From: Weissella soli
GTDB lineage: Bacteria; Bacillota; Bacilli; Lactobacillales; Lactobacillaceae
DNA: 64,000 nucleotides
NCBI RefSeq assembly: GCF_001761545.1
Contig: NZ_CP017326.1
Coordinates: forward strand, 1,240,001 to 1,304,000
Direction: 5' to 3'
Of the stretch, positions 1 to 8,576 are shown piece by piece. A program made the position numbers and the translations under genes. Below the pieces are notes generated by a model. The model ran no database searches. It saw only the letters and a program-made list of their open reading frames with translations, and had not been told where the DNA came from. Position 1 is the stretch's first letter. Each line of letters opens with the position of its first letter.

Positions 1-151
1 AGCTTGCCAATAAAGCTAATGCCACCAAATAGCGCAAATCGAAACTCAACATTCCAGCTAAAGTCAATACCAGAAAGGTAATCAACTTGGTCGTCCCGGT
101 CAGCCGGTGAATCATTGAATCACCCGCTTGAAAGCCAAATAAATTATTCAT
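1..151 (-). CDS. ECF transporter transmembrane (EcfT/CbiQ-like) protein, 5' part only
   Basis: Only the first 50 or so codons are inside the window; the gene runs off the left edge. The protein begins MNNLFGFQAGDS and becomes hydrophobic after residue 20, as in EcfT/CbiQ/YkoC-type energy-coupling components. I chose the second of two adjacent ATG codons because it lies five bases after AGGAGG. The start overlaps the end of the upstream double ATPase gene, which indicates translational coupling. EcfT would link the ATPase to the S component encoded by the UPF0397 gene. The identity rests mainly on context, since most of the protein is not visible. Confidence 0.75.
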   Translation of the reverse strand, partial: MNNLFGFQAGDSMIHRLTGTTKLITFLVLTLAGMLSFDLRYLVALALLAS

Positions 152-1847
152 CATGACCTCCTTGAGCAAGGGCGCGGGCCAATTGTTCTGGCCTATCTAA
201 CTGCAAAGCATTTGCTAATGTGTAGACTGATGTCAACCGTAAATCAGCCTGCGCAACCAATGCCGGATTAACCAACAGATCGGCAGGGGCAACGTCAGCT
301 AATAATTGACCATCAACTAAGACTAACGCCCGTGCAGTCATGGCCAACATCAACGCCATGTCGTGGGTAATAATGAGCACCGTTAGTCCGAGCTCTTGAT
401 TCAATTTTTGGACAAAATCCATCATTTCGTGTGCATGACGCAAATCTTGACCAGCCGTGGGCTCGTCCAAAATCAAAAGCTTCGGCTCTAAGACTAGTAC
501 AGCAAGCATTGAGAGTCGTTTCTTTTGCCCGTAGCTTAATACGGCAATGGGCCAGTTGCGCATTTTATATAGACCAGCAATTTTCAACAGGCGATACACC
601 TGTGCCTGGATTTCAGCCTCAGGCACACCTCGTAACTTAAGGCCGATCGCGACCTCATCAAAAATGATTGTCTGGGTCATCATACTATTCGGATCTTGAG
701 CCACATAACCAATGTATTCAGCACGTTCCTTGATTGATAATTGCCGTAAATCAATTTCTTGTTGCCAACGAATTTCACCAGCGGACTCATGCAAAAATCC
801 CACCAACAATTGACTAAGCGTCGATTTGCCGGAACCATTCTTGCCAACCAAAGCGACAATCTGGCCTTCATTTAATGTCAGCGATAATTTGTCGAATAAT
901 TGCCGATGATCTGGATAACTAAAAGCGAGATTTTTAATCTCAAGCAATGGCTTCGTCATCGATTGAGGGCTGTTTTCAGGCAAGGTTGCTTGATATGCCA
1001 GCACTTGATCACGAATTGCCGGTGCCGTGATTTTAGCAGGCTCTTCCAGATTGGCGATCGTACTGAAATCGACCCCGGCCGCATGTAAGATTTGAAGATA
1101 CGCCGGTGTTGATAACCCATAGGTCGTTAACTTATTTTCAAGCAAAACCTCCCGGGCGGTACCTTCAAAAACAATTTGGCCCTCATCAAGAATCACAACC
1201 TTATCGACCCCGGTTTGTAAAATCTCTTCCAACCGATGTTCAATAATAATGACTGTCAAATTTTCTAATGTTTGAATCCGATTCAATAGCTGCATCATGC
1301 GATAACCACTTGCCGGATCAAGACTAGCTAAAGGCTCATCAAACAGCAAAATCGGTGAATCGTCAATTAACACCCCACCCATCGCCACGCGTTGTTTTTG
1401 GCCACCGGATAAAACTTGGGGTGCCAGGTCCAATAATTCCGTCAACTGTAGCTCTTCCGCCCATTTTTTGACCTGGGCGAGCATCGTCGGATGATCGACA
1501 GCATCGTTTTCTAAGGTAAACGCTAAGTCTTCAGCTGTGGTTAACCCGACAAACTGTGCATTAGAATCCTGTAAAACCGTACCGATTTGCAAAGACCGCG
1601 CAAAAACATCACTAGTTGTAACATCCTGCCCAGCTATTTTTATAGTGCCCGTCACCTGACCAGGGAAGGCGTGTGGAATTAAGCCATTTAAAACCCGACT
1701 AAATGTGGACTTACCAGAACCAGAGGGCCCAGCAATTAAAATCTTTTCACCACGATTGATGACCAGATTAATATCTTTCAAGGTTACTTCAGCTTGCGCA
1801 TCATATTTAACCGACAAGTTTTCAATTTCAATCATCGGCTCGCTCAT
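144..1847 (-). CDS. ECF transporter duplicated ATP-binding protein (YkoD-like)
   Basis: This cytoplasmic ATPase of about 567 residues contains two complete ABC domains in one chain and should energise an energy-coupling-factor importer. Domain 1 has Walker A GPSGSGKS at 40-47, LSGGQ near 146-150 and LLFDEP. Domain 2 has GKNGSGKS near 335-342, LSYGQ near 437-441 and LILDEP. The start at 1847 is preferred over an upstream in-frame GTG-like extension because AGGGAG precedes it at a normal distance. It is followed by EcfT (overlapping) and preceded by the S-component gene. Fused ATPases of this kind serve dedicated ECF systems such as YkoEDC-type ones. The substrate is not shown by the sequence. 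Confidence 0.9.
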   Translation of the reverse strand: MSEPMIEIENLSVKYDAQAEVTLKDINLVINRGEKILIAGPSGSGKSTFSRVLNGLIPHAFPGQVTGTIKIAGQDVTTSDVFARSLQIGTVLQDSNAQFVGLTTAEDLAFTLENDAVDHPTMLAQVKKWAEELQLTELLDLAPQVLSGGQKQRVAMGGVLIDDSPILLFDEPLASLDPASGYRMMQLLNRIQTLENLTVIIIEHRLEEILQTGVDKVVILDEGQIVFEGTAREVLLENKLTTYGLSTPAYLQILHAAGVDFSTIANLEEPAKITAPAIRDQVLAYQATLPENSPQSMTKPLLEIKNLAFSYPDHRQLFDKLSLTLNEGQIVALVGKNGSGKSTLSQLLVGFLHESAGEIRWQQEIDLRQLSIKERAEYIGYVAQDPNSMMTQTIIFDEVAIGLKLRGVPEAEIQAQVYRLLKIAGLYKMRNWPIAVLSYGQKKRLSMLAVLVLEPKLLILDEPTAGQDLRHAHEMMDFVQKLNQELGLTVLIITHDMALMLAMTARALVLVDGQLLADVAPADLLVNPALVAQADLRLTSVYTLANALQLDRPEQLARALAQGGHDE

Positions 1848-1919
1848 GACTAGTCTCCCTATTTTTAAATAATATGTATCCGGGCGAACCACCCGGAAAA
1901 ATAATCACTATGTTTGTAA

Positions 1920-2468
1920 TTAATCTTCTTTCGTCAACGAACCACGTTTTACTTGCGTCCGGTTATAGGCGATCAAGAGAATTGTGCCCAAAATCGTGAT
2001 TGACAAAAAGTTTGCGCCGACGGTCACTGCACCTTGCAAGAAAACCTTTTTAGCTGGTTCACCATAAATCAAGATATCACCCAGTGGGGCCACCACTGCC
2101 CAAGCAATCACATTCGCAATTAATTGCCAAATATTGAACTGAATCAATTTACTCGTCGTGAGATTACCATCAGCTAACGCCAAGCGTTGCGTCATCAAAC
2201 CGAGCAACAAACCAAACAATGCATCGGCAATCACCCACGACCACCAGACGGAACCATACGAAACAGCATCATTCAACGTGTGACCAATAAAGGCCACCAA
2301 AGCCCCAACAATCGGTCCAAAAATGGCAGTAATCAATGCTAACCAAGCCTCGGCAACATTGATTTGCGTGTTAGCGACTCCGGTTGGGATCGCGACAAAC
2401 TTGAATAAAATAAAGAATACCGCCGCCCCAATTCCAGTAGCAACGACGTTACGAGTAGATAACTTCAT
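1920..2468 (-). CDS. UPF0397-family ECF transporter S component
   Basis: This 182-residue integral membrane protein has five to six hydrophobic segments and the family pattern: an N-terminal VVATGIGAA helix, a [19 protein letters not shown] stretch, and [16 protein letters not shown]. It resembles the UPF0397 family of substrate-binding S components. It lies between the SAM hydrolase-like gene and the double ATPase in an apparent operon. A GAGGAG ribosome site precedes the ATG. The S component sets specificity. Because the operon is headed by a T-box with a Met-type specifier, a methionine-related or adenosyl compound is a reasonable inference, but nothing in the protein proves it. Confidence 0.85.
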   Translation of the reverse strand: MKLSTRNVVATGIGAAVFFILFKFVAIPTGVANTQINVAEAWLALITAIFGPIVGALVAFIGHTLNDAVSYGSVWWSWVIADALFGLLLGLMTQRLALADGNLTTSKLIQFNIWQLIANVIAWAVVAPLGDILIYGEPAKKVFLQGAVTVGANFLSITILGTILLIAYNRTQVKRGSLTKED

Positions 2469-2502
2469 AATACAACTCCTCTTCTTCGCAAAAAAATCTT
2501 AA

Positions 2503-3345
2503 TTAAACGCGCTTAATTTCAACAGACCAATCTGGCCCTGCCGTGACATGGTTGGCAGTGGCGAAATTACCAATTCGAATCGCAAAACCAACGGTGTAAA
2601 CTGAATCGATATAAATCAATGATTCACCCGGATGAACATCTGAAAAAGTCTTAACGTATTGAATCTTATTGCTATATTGTAATTCGGCTTGGTGATAAAT
2701 GCGCACCTCAAACCAGTCACCCAATTGTGCCTTAAATTCTTCTGTCCAGATGTGTTCTGGAATATTTGACCAGAGTGAGCCAAAATTAACATCCGTAATG
2801 TCGATATTTCCCGTCAACTTACCATCAATAATCTCTGGCAGATGGGTTGGCAAGGTCACAATATCAGCTGGATTCAGTTCACGACCGACTGCTTCAAATG
2901 TCATCAACCCAGCCGCAAGTCGGGCCCCATTATAGGCATAAATGTCTCGGCCGTGGAACGTTGCTGATTTTTCTGATCCAGGTAACCGGTTGACCGTTTC
3001 ATCAATGACTCGGACTGCTTCAATCCCGTATTCCAGCGCTAAGTGCGTCAGCGTCCCATTATCTGGGGTCACAACGTATTGACCTGTTTTTAACTTTGCC
3101 AGCAATGATAACCGCTTTGAGCCGACACCAGGATCAATGACCGAAACAAACACCGTGCCCTTAGGCCAATATTTAACCGTCTGAGCCAATCGAAATGACC
3201 CTTCAAAAATGTTAAATGGGGTGATGCCATGTGTCAAATCTGCCACGGTGATCTCATCACTAACACCATACGCGACACCATACATGGCAGAAACGGCTCC
3301 ATCTTGGCGACCAAAATCAGTTTGCAGTACTAGATATTTTCCCAT
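2503..3345 (-). CDS. S-adenosyl-L-methionine hydrolase / hydroxide adenosyltransferase family (DUF62)
   Basis: This 280-residue soluble protein has the DUF62/SAM hydroxide adenosyltransferase signatures: QTDFG near 8-12, DLTHGI near 36-41, VIDPGVG near 69-75 and TPDNGTLT near 93-100. Characterised members split SAM into adenosine and methionine using an activated water. It is the first gene after a T-box leader and precedes an ECF importer. Length is normal for the family. AAAGGAGC precedes the ATG. An inferred role is methionine recovery from SAM or handling of an imported adenosyl compound. Confidence 0.88.
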   Translation of the reverse strand: MGKYLVLQTDFGRQDGAVSAMYGVAYGVSDEITVADLTHGITPFNIFEGSFRLAQTVKYWPKGTVFVSVIDPGVGSKRLSLLAKLKTGQYVVTPDNGTLTHLALEYGIEAVRVIDETVNRLPGSEKSATFHGRDIYAYNGARLAAGLMTFEAVGRELNPADIVTLPTHLPEIIDGKLTGNIDITDVNFGSLWSNIPEHIWTEEFKAQLGDWFEVRIYHQAELQYSNKIQYVKTFSDVHPGESLIYIDSVYTVGFAIRIGNFATANHVTAGPDWSVEIKRV

Positions 3346-3359
3346 AATTGCTCCTTTAA

Positions 3360-3620
3360 TACAAAAAAACCTCTATGATCTAAAAAAATCATAGAGGACG
3401 TCATCAACGCGGTACCACCTCAATTTATAATTACCATCAACCCCGGTAATTAACTTAAGTAGCTATAAGGCACCACCCTGATATTTCGTTACCTTCAATA
3501 TCATCAATGCTCCAGACCATCTTCAGCAACACCCGTTTATGTGCTTACACCATTTGCACACTCTCTGGAAAACTTTGGTAACTTACTCATCCTTCAACAC
3601 ATTAAAAAACTATGAGATTT
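3360..3620 (-). promoter_or_regulatory. T-box leader, predicted methionine specifier
   Basis: The transcript strand carries the T-box core AGGTGGTACCGCG (3408-3420) followed by an intrinsic terminator: paired CCTCTATGAT/ATCATAGAGG arms with a T run at 3363-3397. Upstream, CCAGA (transcript, 3564-3568) pairs with TCTGG (3512-3516) to close the lower Stem I. The AGAGAG and GGTG elements are present, and AUG (3518-3520) sits in the specifier position just 5' of the closing stem. Uncharged tRNA binding would favour antitermination of the SAM hydrolase-ECF operon. The T-box call is firm; the Met specifier is inferred from manual folding. Confidence 0.88.
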
Positions 3621-3649
3621 ACTATAATTTAAAAAACATTCTTTGTCAA
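3621..3649 (-). promoter_or_regulatory. Promoter of the T-box/SAM hydrolase/ECF operon
   Basis: On the minus strand TTGACA (3644-3649) and TATAGT (3621-3626) are separated by exactly 17 bases, close to the vegetative sigma-A consensus. Transcription would start near 3614 and run into the T-box leader. Confidence 0.85.
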
Positions 3650-3668
3650 TGCCCATTAAGCAAGACGC

Positions 3669-4151
3669 TTATTTTGCAGCGTCATCATCTGCTGCTGCCA
3701 TTTCGGTCGCCGCGAGTACCGCTTCATTAATCGTTTGTAATTCACGATTATAGAACTCTGAAATTTTGGCATTGACTGAATCTGGGTCATCTAGATAAGC
3801 CGCGACCGATGCTGCTAATTCAATACGCATCCCCGAATGAGTCACCAACGGATGCTCGACATACATATACAGATTCACCTCAGCCTCAGGATCATTGATC
3901 ACGATTTTCCCTAATTGATTAGCATACCGAATCGGCAAATTCACCAAATTCGTTTCTAACGCTAAATGAATCGGCTCATCACCACTCACTAACGTTTCAA
4001 CACTCAACAAATCACCCGCGGCAAGATGTTTTTGGACAAAAGTAAACATCGTATCCAACACAATCGTTGCTTGATCCGCTGCCGTCCAAGTTTGGTGCAC
4101 AAACGTATCGTTGGTCACTTTTTCAATCAAATCATTTCCTGACAATAACAT
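3669..4151 (-). CDS. Hypothetical protein, 160 aa
   Basis: I do not recognise this family. The protein is acidic and apparently cytoplasmic, has no signal peptide or membrane segment, and ends in an alanine/aspartate-rich tail. A GAGGGTGG ribosome site sits before the ATG, and the gene begins 12 bases after the ABC-F stop codon, so the two are probably cotranscribed. The adjacent T-box promoter lies on the other side of its stop codon. A link with ribosome protection by the ABC-F partner is possible from position only. Confidence 0.7.
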   Translation of the reverse strand: MLLSGNDLIEKVTNDTFVHQTWTAADQATIVLDTMFTFVQKHLAAGDLLSVETLVSGDEPIHLALETNLVNLPIRYANQLGKIVINDPEAEVNLYMYVEHPLVTHSGMRIELAASVAAYLDDPDSVNAKISEFYNRELQTINEAVLAATEMAAADDDAAK

Positions 4152-4163
4152 TTGCCACCCTCA

Positions 4164-6107
4164 CTATTCTACTTCTGCCAAAAATTCTTCTAAGGCCATT
4201 GAAGCTTCAGCCCATGCTTCCTCAACGTCACTTAATTCAGCGTTCACTTTTTCAATTTCATTGTTAATTTCGGTTAATTTACCTAGATCACTGCTATTTT
4301 CCGGCGCATTTAATGCCTCGGTTAATTTAGTTTGTTGGTCAGCTAATACCGTCATTTGCTCTTCAGCATTGGTAATGGCCCGTTCTAATTTACGCTGTTC
4401 CTTAGCCCGTTCCTTACTTTGCTGATAGTCAACCACGATACCGGTTGTCGTTGCCTCACCAGTTGGACTTTCTTGCGCAACACTTTGTTCATCGGCTGCT
4501 TTTTTCTCAAGGTAATAATCATAATCACCATCATAGAAAGTCGCTCCCGTGGGTGCTAGTTCAACCACTTCAGTCGCCACTTCATTGATAAAGTAACGGT
4601 CATGTGACACAAATAAAATCGTCCCATTATATTCATTCAATGCGGTTTCTAACACTTCACGTGAATCGATATCTAAGTGATTTGTTGGTTCGTCCAAAAT
4701 TAAGAAATTATCTTGATTCATCGCCAAAACGGTTAACAACAAGCGGGCTTTTTCGCCACCTGATAAGGCACTCACCTTTTTCTCAACGGTATCGCCTGAG
4801 AACAAAAACGAACCTAAAATTGAGCGAATATCTTTTTCTGGTGTGGTTGGATGCAAATCCCAAACTGAATTAAGCACTGTTTTATTAGGGTCAAGGGTTT
4901 GTTGTTCTTGATCGTAATAACCAATTGAGATGTTGGCCCCAAGTTTAATCGTGCCACCCAATAAGGGTAACTTACCCAGCAACGTTTTAATGAAGGTGGA
5001 TTTACCAATACCATTTGGTCCAACTAAAGCAACCGCATGTTGCTTATCGACGTCCATATTGAGATGCTCGGCTAAAATATTTTGCAAATCATAACCTAAC
5101 TTCACATCACGCACCCGTAATACTTCATTACCTGACTCTTCCTTGGCACTGAAGGTAATATGGGCAACACCAGATTCGTTCTTAGGTGCCTCCAAGCGTT
5201 CCATTTTGGCTAGCTGCTTCCGACGCGACTGTGCTCGTTTTGTCGTTGAAGCCCGAACGATATTGCGATTCACAAAGTCTTCTAACTTTGCAATTTCTTC
5301 TTGTTGCTTATTAAACGCTTTTTGCTCGGCCAAAACCTTGGCTGCTTTTTTCGCCATATACGTCGAATAATTCCCCGTATAGTGATCCAGCTGGCCAGAG
5401 TGCATGTCATATACTTCTGTAACTACCCGATCCAAGAAATAACGATCGTGTGAAACAATCAGGAGCGCACCACGATAATTCTGGAGGTAATTTTCTAACC
5501 AGGTCAAGGTCTTCATATCCAAATGATTGGTTGGTTCATCCAAAATCAGCAAATCTGGCGTTTCTAATAATTGCTTGGCAATCGCTAAACGCGTACGTTG
5601 CCCACCTGATAATGAGGCCACCTTGCGATCATAGAAACTCTCGTCAAAATCAAATCCCTGTAAAAAGCTACGAATCGTCGATTCATAGCCATAGCCATTG
5701 CTGGCATTGAAATCATATTGTAATTGATCGTACTGCCGCAACAAATTTTGATATGCAACTGATTCATAATCTGTGGTATTGGCAATGTCGATCTCCAATG
5801 CACGCATTTTTTGTTCCATCGCACGAACTGCCGCAAACGAGTCTAACATCTCATTGTAGACACTCTTATCAGAAGTAAGTCCCGAATTTTGCGCCAAATA
5901 AGCCAGCTTGAGTCCCTTCTTCATCGAAATGATCCCCTCATCAGGTTGGGTTTCCCCAATGAGCATCTTCAACAAAGTTGACTTACCAGCTCCGTTACGG
6001 CCGACTAGGCCGACTCGAGCACCCTCTTGCACTTGCATTGAGATATTATCAAAGAATGTGACCCCGCTAAAACGACGTGCGACATTACTAGCTTGTAAAA
6101 TAATCAT
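4164..6107 (-). CDS. ABC-F family ATPase (YdiF-like)
   Basis: This soluble protein of about 647 residues has two ABC domains without membrane parts. Domain 1 has GRNGAGKST, LSGGQRTRLAIA and LLILDEPTNHLD; domain 2 has GPNGIGKST, LSGGEKARLLL and FLILDEPTNHLD. The interdomain linker is rich in Lys/Arg, and a charged coiled-coil tail follows (about 540-640). This is the ABC-F plan; such proteins bind the ribosomal E site. Size and position next to rex match Bacillus YdiF. Start 6107 (MIILQASNV) is preferred because AGAGG precedes it, although an in-frame ATG lies five codons upstream. A translation-quality or ribosome-assembly role is inferred from the family. Confidence 0.9.
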   Translation of the reverse strand: MIILQASNVARRFSGVTFFDNISMQVQEGARVGLVGRNGAGKSTLLKMLIGETQPDEGIISMKKGLKLAYLAQNSGLTSDKSVYNEMLDSFAAVRAMEQKMRALEIDIANTTDYESVAYQNLLRQYDQLQYDFNASNGYGYESTIRSFLQGFDFDESFYDRKVASLSGGQRTRLAIAKQLLETPDLLILDEPTNHLDMKTLTWLENYLQNYRGALLIVSHDRYFLDRVVTEVYDMHSGQLDHYTGNYSTYMAKKAAKVLAEQKAFNKQQEEIAKLEDFVNRNIVRASTTKRAQSRRKQLAKMERLEAPKNESGVAHITFSAKEESGNEVLRVRDVKLGYDLQNILAEHLNMDVDKQHAVALVGPNGIGKSTFIKTLLGKLPLLGGTIKLGANISIGYYDQEQQTLDPNKTVLNSVWDLHPTTPEKDIRSILGSFLFSGDTVEKKVSALSGGEKARLLLTVLAMNQDNFLILDEPTNHLDIDSREVLETALNEYNGTILFVSHDRYFINEVATEVVELAPTGATFYDGDYDYYLEKKAADEQSVAQESPTGEATTTGIVVDYQQSKERAKEQRKLERAITNAEEQMTVLADQQTKLTEALNAPENSSDLGKLTEINNEIEKVNAELSDVEEAWAEASMALEEFLAEVE

Positions 6108-6184
6108 GCTTACCTCTAACAACCACTGTCTGAGTGGTTTCTTGTTTCTTGTATCTATATCTAATTAGTGTACCATGCCAACTG

Positions 6185-6221
6185 AAAAACCACACCTTAG
6201 CAGCCGCTAAAATGTGGTTTT
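6185..6221 (-). terminator. Intrinsic terminator after rex
   Basis: On the transcript strand, AAAACCACA pairs with TGTGGTTTT with an inner TTAGC/GCTAA pair, and a T tract follows. It lies just after the rex stop codon. Confidence 0.8.
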
Positions 6222-6228
6222 CAAGCAA

Positions 6229-6873
6229 TTACTTGGCTTCGTCAGCACTAAAGTTATTGATGAAGTATAACAATGTTTGTAGTTCATTCGTCAAGTCGAC
6301 GTTTTGCACTAAAACATCCTTGGAAACATCTAAACGCAAGGGCGTAAAATTAAGAATACCCTTCACGCCACATGCCTCTAACCGATGCGCAATGTCTTGA
6401 GCAACGGTCGCAGGCACTGTCAAAATTGCCACCTCAATCCGTTGATCTGAAATTTGCTTTTCTAAATCATCGAGGCTGTAGACGGGAACCCCTGATTTGA
6501 TGGTGTTTACAATGTCAGGATTAACATCAAACGCCGCTGAAATGCGCGCATTAGAGCTTTGATGGAAGTTGTAGTTCAATAGGGCTTGCCCCAAGTTTCC
6601 GACCCCAACTAAAGCGACCGATGCTAAGTCTTCTTGATTTAATACTTCTGAAAAGAAGGCCAATAAGGCTTTAACGTCATAGCCATAGCCACGTTTACCC
6701 AACGCACCAAAGTATGAGAAGTCACGGCGAATGGTTGCAGCATCAAATTTCACCGCATCTGAAAGTTCTGTTGATGAAATTCGGGTGGTACCTGCATCTA
6801 ACAACAACTTTAAATAACGGTAGTAAATTGGTAAGCGCTTTGCAGTAGCGCGTGGAATTTCATGTTCTGCCAT
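6229..6873 (-). CDS. rex: Redox-sensing transcriptional repressor Rex
   Basis: The protein is 214 residues. An N-terminal winged helix (about 1-75, with SSTELSDAV and [13 protein letters not shown]) is followed by a Rossmann fold with GVGNLG at 90-95, the NADH-binding glycine motif. Rex binds DNA when NADH is low and releases it when NADH rises, controlling fermentation and respiration genes. I place the start at the ATG at 6873 (MAEHEIP), as in the family; an upstream TTG at 6897 has no better ribosome site. A Rex-like inverted repeat overlaps its own promoter region (6988-7012). Confidence 0.95.
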   Translation of the reverse strand: MAEHEIPRATAKRLPIYYRYLKLLLDAGTTRISSTELSDAVKFDAATIRRDFSYFGALGKRGYGYDVKALLAFFSEVLNQEDLASVALVGVGNLGQALLNYNFHQSSNARISAAFDVNPDIVNTIKSGVPVYSLDDLEKQISDQRIEVAILTVPATVAQDIAHRLEACGVKGILNFTPLRLDVSKDVLVQNVDLTNELQTLLYFINNFSADEAK

Positions 6874-6987
6874 ATTATATCTGTTCCTATCTCTCAAAAT
6901 TTTATTAATATTTTAACTGAATCGCCTGCTAATTAACTATGAAAGCGATGCTAAATCACACAATTTTTAGACTCATAGCATCAAAAA

Positions 6988-7045
6988 AAGTTTGTGAATA
7001 TTACACAAACTTAGTTTATCATATATTTACTATTTGTGAAACAAT
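6988..7045 (-). promoter_or_regulatory. rex promoter with Rex-operator-like inverted repeat
   Basis: A 9-bp inverted repeat AAGTTTGTG (6988-6996) / CACAAACTT (7004-7012) with a 7-base AT centre matches the half-sites of Rex operators (TTGTGA...TCACAA). The centre is one base shorter than the usual consensus. It lies immediately downstream of a putative minus-strand -10 TATGAT (7018-7023) with a weak -35 ATTGTT (7040-7045). The position suggests autorepression. Confidence 0.6.
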
Positions 7046-7074
7046 AAACATAAAATATTTGTAAATACTGTCAA

Positions 7075-8409
7075 TTAATTATGACTTTTAGGCTTACCTT
7101 TGTTCTTAGAATGCTTACGCTTAGCCTTCTTTTCCTTTTCAAAACGATCCACTCGTGAAACGACTTCGACCTTTTTCACGCCAGGACGGACCTTTTTAAC
7201 TGGGGTTGGCTTTGCCTCAACCACCGCTGCAGCATCATCAAAAGCCTGCACACTCGAAACTAGCCGCTTTTTCTTCACATCTGGCGTCGCTGATCGTGGG
7301 GTGGTCTGAACACTTTCCCTTGGTTCGTCATGACGACGCGCCTCTTGACCATTTGTCGTGGCGATTTCAACCTTAACTAACCGCTTTAAATCACGCAAAT
7401 CATGATCGTTACCAAGCGTTAACACCAAGCCAGCTTTACCCATACGCCCAGTACGCCCGGCACGATGTGTATAGGTTTCCCCATTACGTGGCAAATCAAA
7501 GTTCACCACTGCTGGCAAATCGGCGATATCCAACCCACGCGCTGCCACATCCGTAGTCAGCAAAAATTTAGCTTTGCCATTGCGGAAGTTTTCCAATGAC
7601 TTCGCCCGGGTTGAACTCGAATCACCACTGACCAAGGTGGCCATTGCCACGTGTTCATGGGCTAAGTAACTAGCCGTTGTCTTCAATGCCTTAGTCGTGT
7701 TAAAGAAGATCATGGCTTGAAAATTCTTACGTGAAGCTAATTGGCGTAAGCGTTTCGTCCGTTGGTCATTGGCGGTTGGCCAAAATTCATGCGTAATCGA
7801 TGTGGGCATTGGGACATCCCGTCGATCAATACGTTCAAATTCGCGATCAAACAAACCGGCCGCGACCGTTGGGTCAACCTCTGTCGCCCCAAATAAGGCC
7901 ACTTGTACCTCAGAATCATTAATCGCATCCCAGATACCATCAATCTGATCAGCCGTTTCTTCACGTAACAAAACATCCGCTTCATCTAAAAGGAGTGTCC
8001 GCAACCGGGCTAGCTTAAGCTTACCATTGTGGACCAACTCAGCGACTCGACCAGGCGTACCCACGATAATCTCTGGGTGCTTCTTCAATGACTCGATTTG
8101 TCGTTTAACATTGGCACCACCCGTTAAGGCCAGGACCTTTAAGTCCAGCAAAGTTGCCCATTCCCGGATTACCCGGGTTGATTGCATCGCCAGCTCTTGT
8201 GAAGGTGCCAAGATTAGCAATTGCTCACCATCCCCAGGCTGTAGGTTTGGTAAAAGTGGCCAAGTAAACGCAAGGGTTTTCCCAGTTCCCGTTGGCGCCA
8301 AAGCGTCAATCGAAGCCCCTTCAGCTAATGGTGTCGCCACAGCTTCTTGAATGGGGGTTAATTTAGTGAACCCGATTGTTACCAAACGATTCGCAAATAA
8401 TTCATGCAT
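7075..8409 (-). CDS. DEAD-box ATP-dependent RNA helicase (YfmL/CshC-type)
   Basis: This helicase of about 444 residues has the Q motif (FTKLTPIQ), motif I APTGTGKT (38-45), a diverged motif Ia (APSQELA), motif II DEAD, a GAT in place of SAT in motif III, motif V ARGLDIADL and motif VI HRAGRTGRMGK. A lysine- and arginine-rich tail of about 90 residues probably adds RNA affinity. It should unwind rRNA or mRNA duplexes. Start 8409 (MHELFANRL) follows AAGGAAA; an upstream ATG at 8448 has no clear ribosome site. It is followed by the rex promoter region rather than sharing an operon. Confidence 0.92.
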   Translation of the reverse strand: MHELFANRLVTIGFTKLTPIQEAVATPLAEGASIDALAPTGTGKTLAFTWPLLPNLQPGDGEQLLILAPSQELAMQSTRVIREWATLLDLKVLALTGGANVKRQIESLKKHPEIIVGTPGRVAELVHNGKLKLARLRTLLLDEADVLLREETADQIDGIWDAINDSEVQVALFGATEVDPTVAAGLFDREFERIDRRDVPMPTSITHEFWPTANDQRTKRLRQLASRKNFQAMIFFNTTKALKTTASYLAHEHVAMATLVSGDSSSTRAKSLENFRNGKAKFLLTTDVAARGLDIADLPAVVNFDLPRNGETYTHRAGRTGRMGKAGLVLTLGNDHDLRDLKRLVKVEIATTNGQEARRHDEPRESVQTTPRSATPDVKKKRLVSSVQAFDDAAAVVEAKPTPVKKVRPGVKKVEVVSRVDRFEKEKKAKRKHSKNKGKPKSHN

Positions 8410-8533
8410 ATAATTTTCCTTAATTCTCTCTTGATTGGATGGTCGCATCCACGCGTTCTAATCGATACTTACTATTCTATCATGAATGACGTTGAAATTC
8501 TTGCTGACTAAGGCACTTTCACTGGTCGGAACA

Positions 8534-8564
8534 CAAAAAAATGTCGTCCTATAATGGACGACAT
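8534..8564 (-). terminator. Intrinsic terminator after the Gfo/Idh gene
   Basis: A perfect 9-bp stem ATGTCGTCC/GGACGACAT with a 6-base loop is followed on the minus strand by seven T residues. Confidence 0.88.
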
Positions 8565-8576
8565 TTCACTGATAGC

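Noticed and set aside
680-1088. Overlapping frames inside the ECF ATPase gene on both strands
   Set aside because: They are shadows of the real coding frame and have no ribosome sites or recognisable domains.
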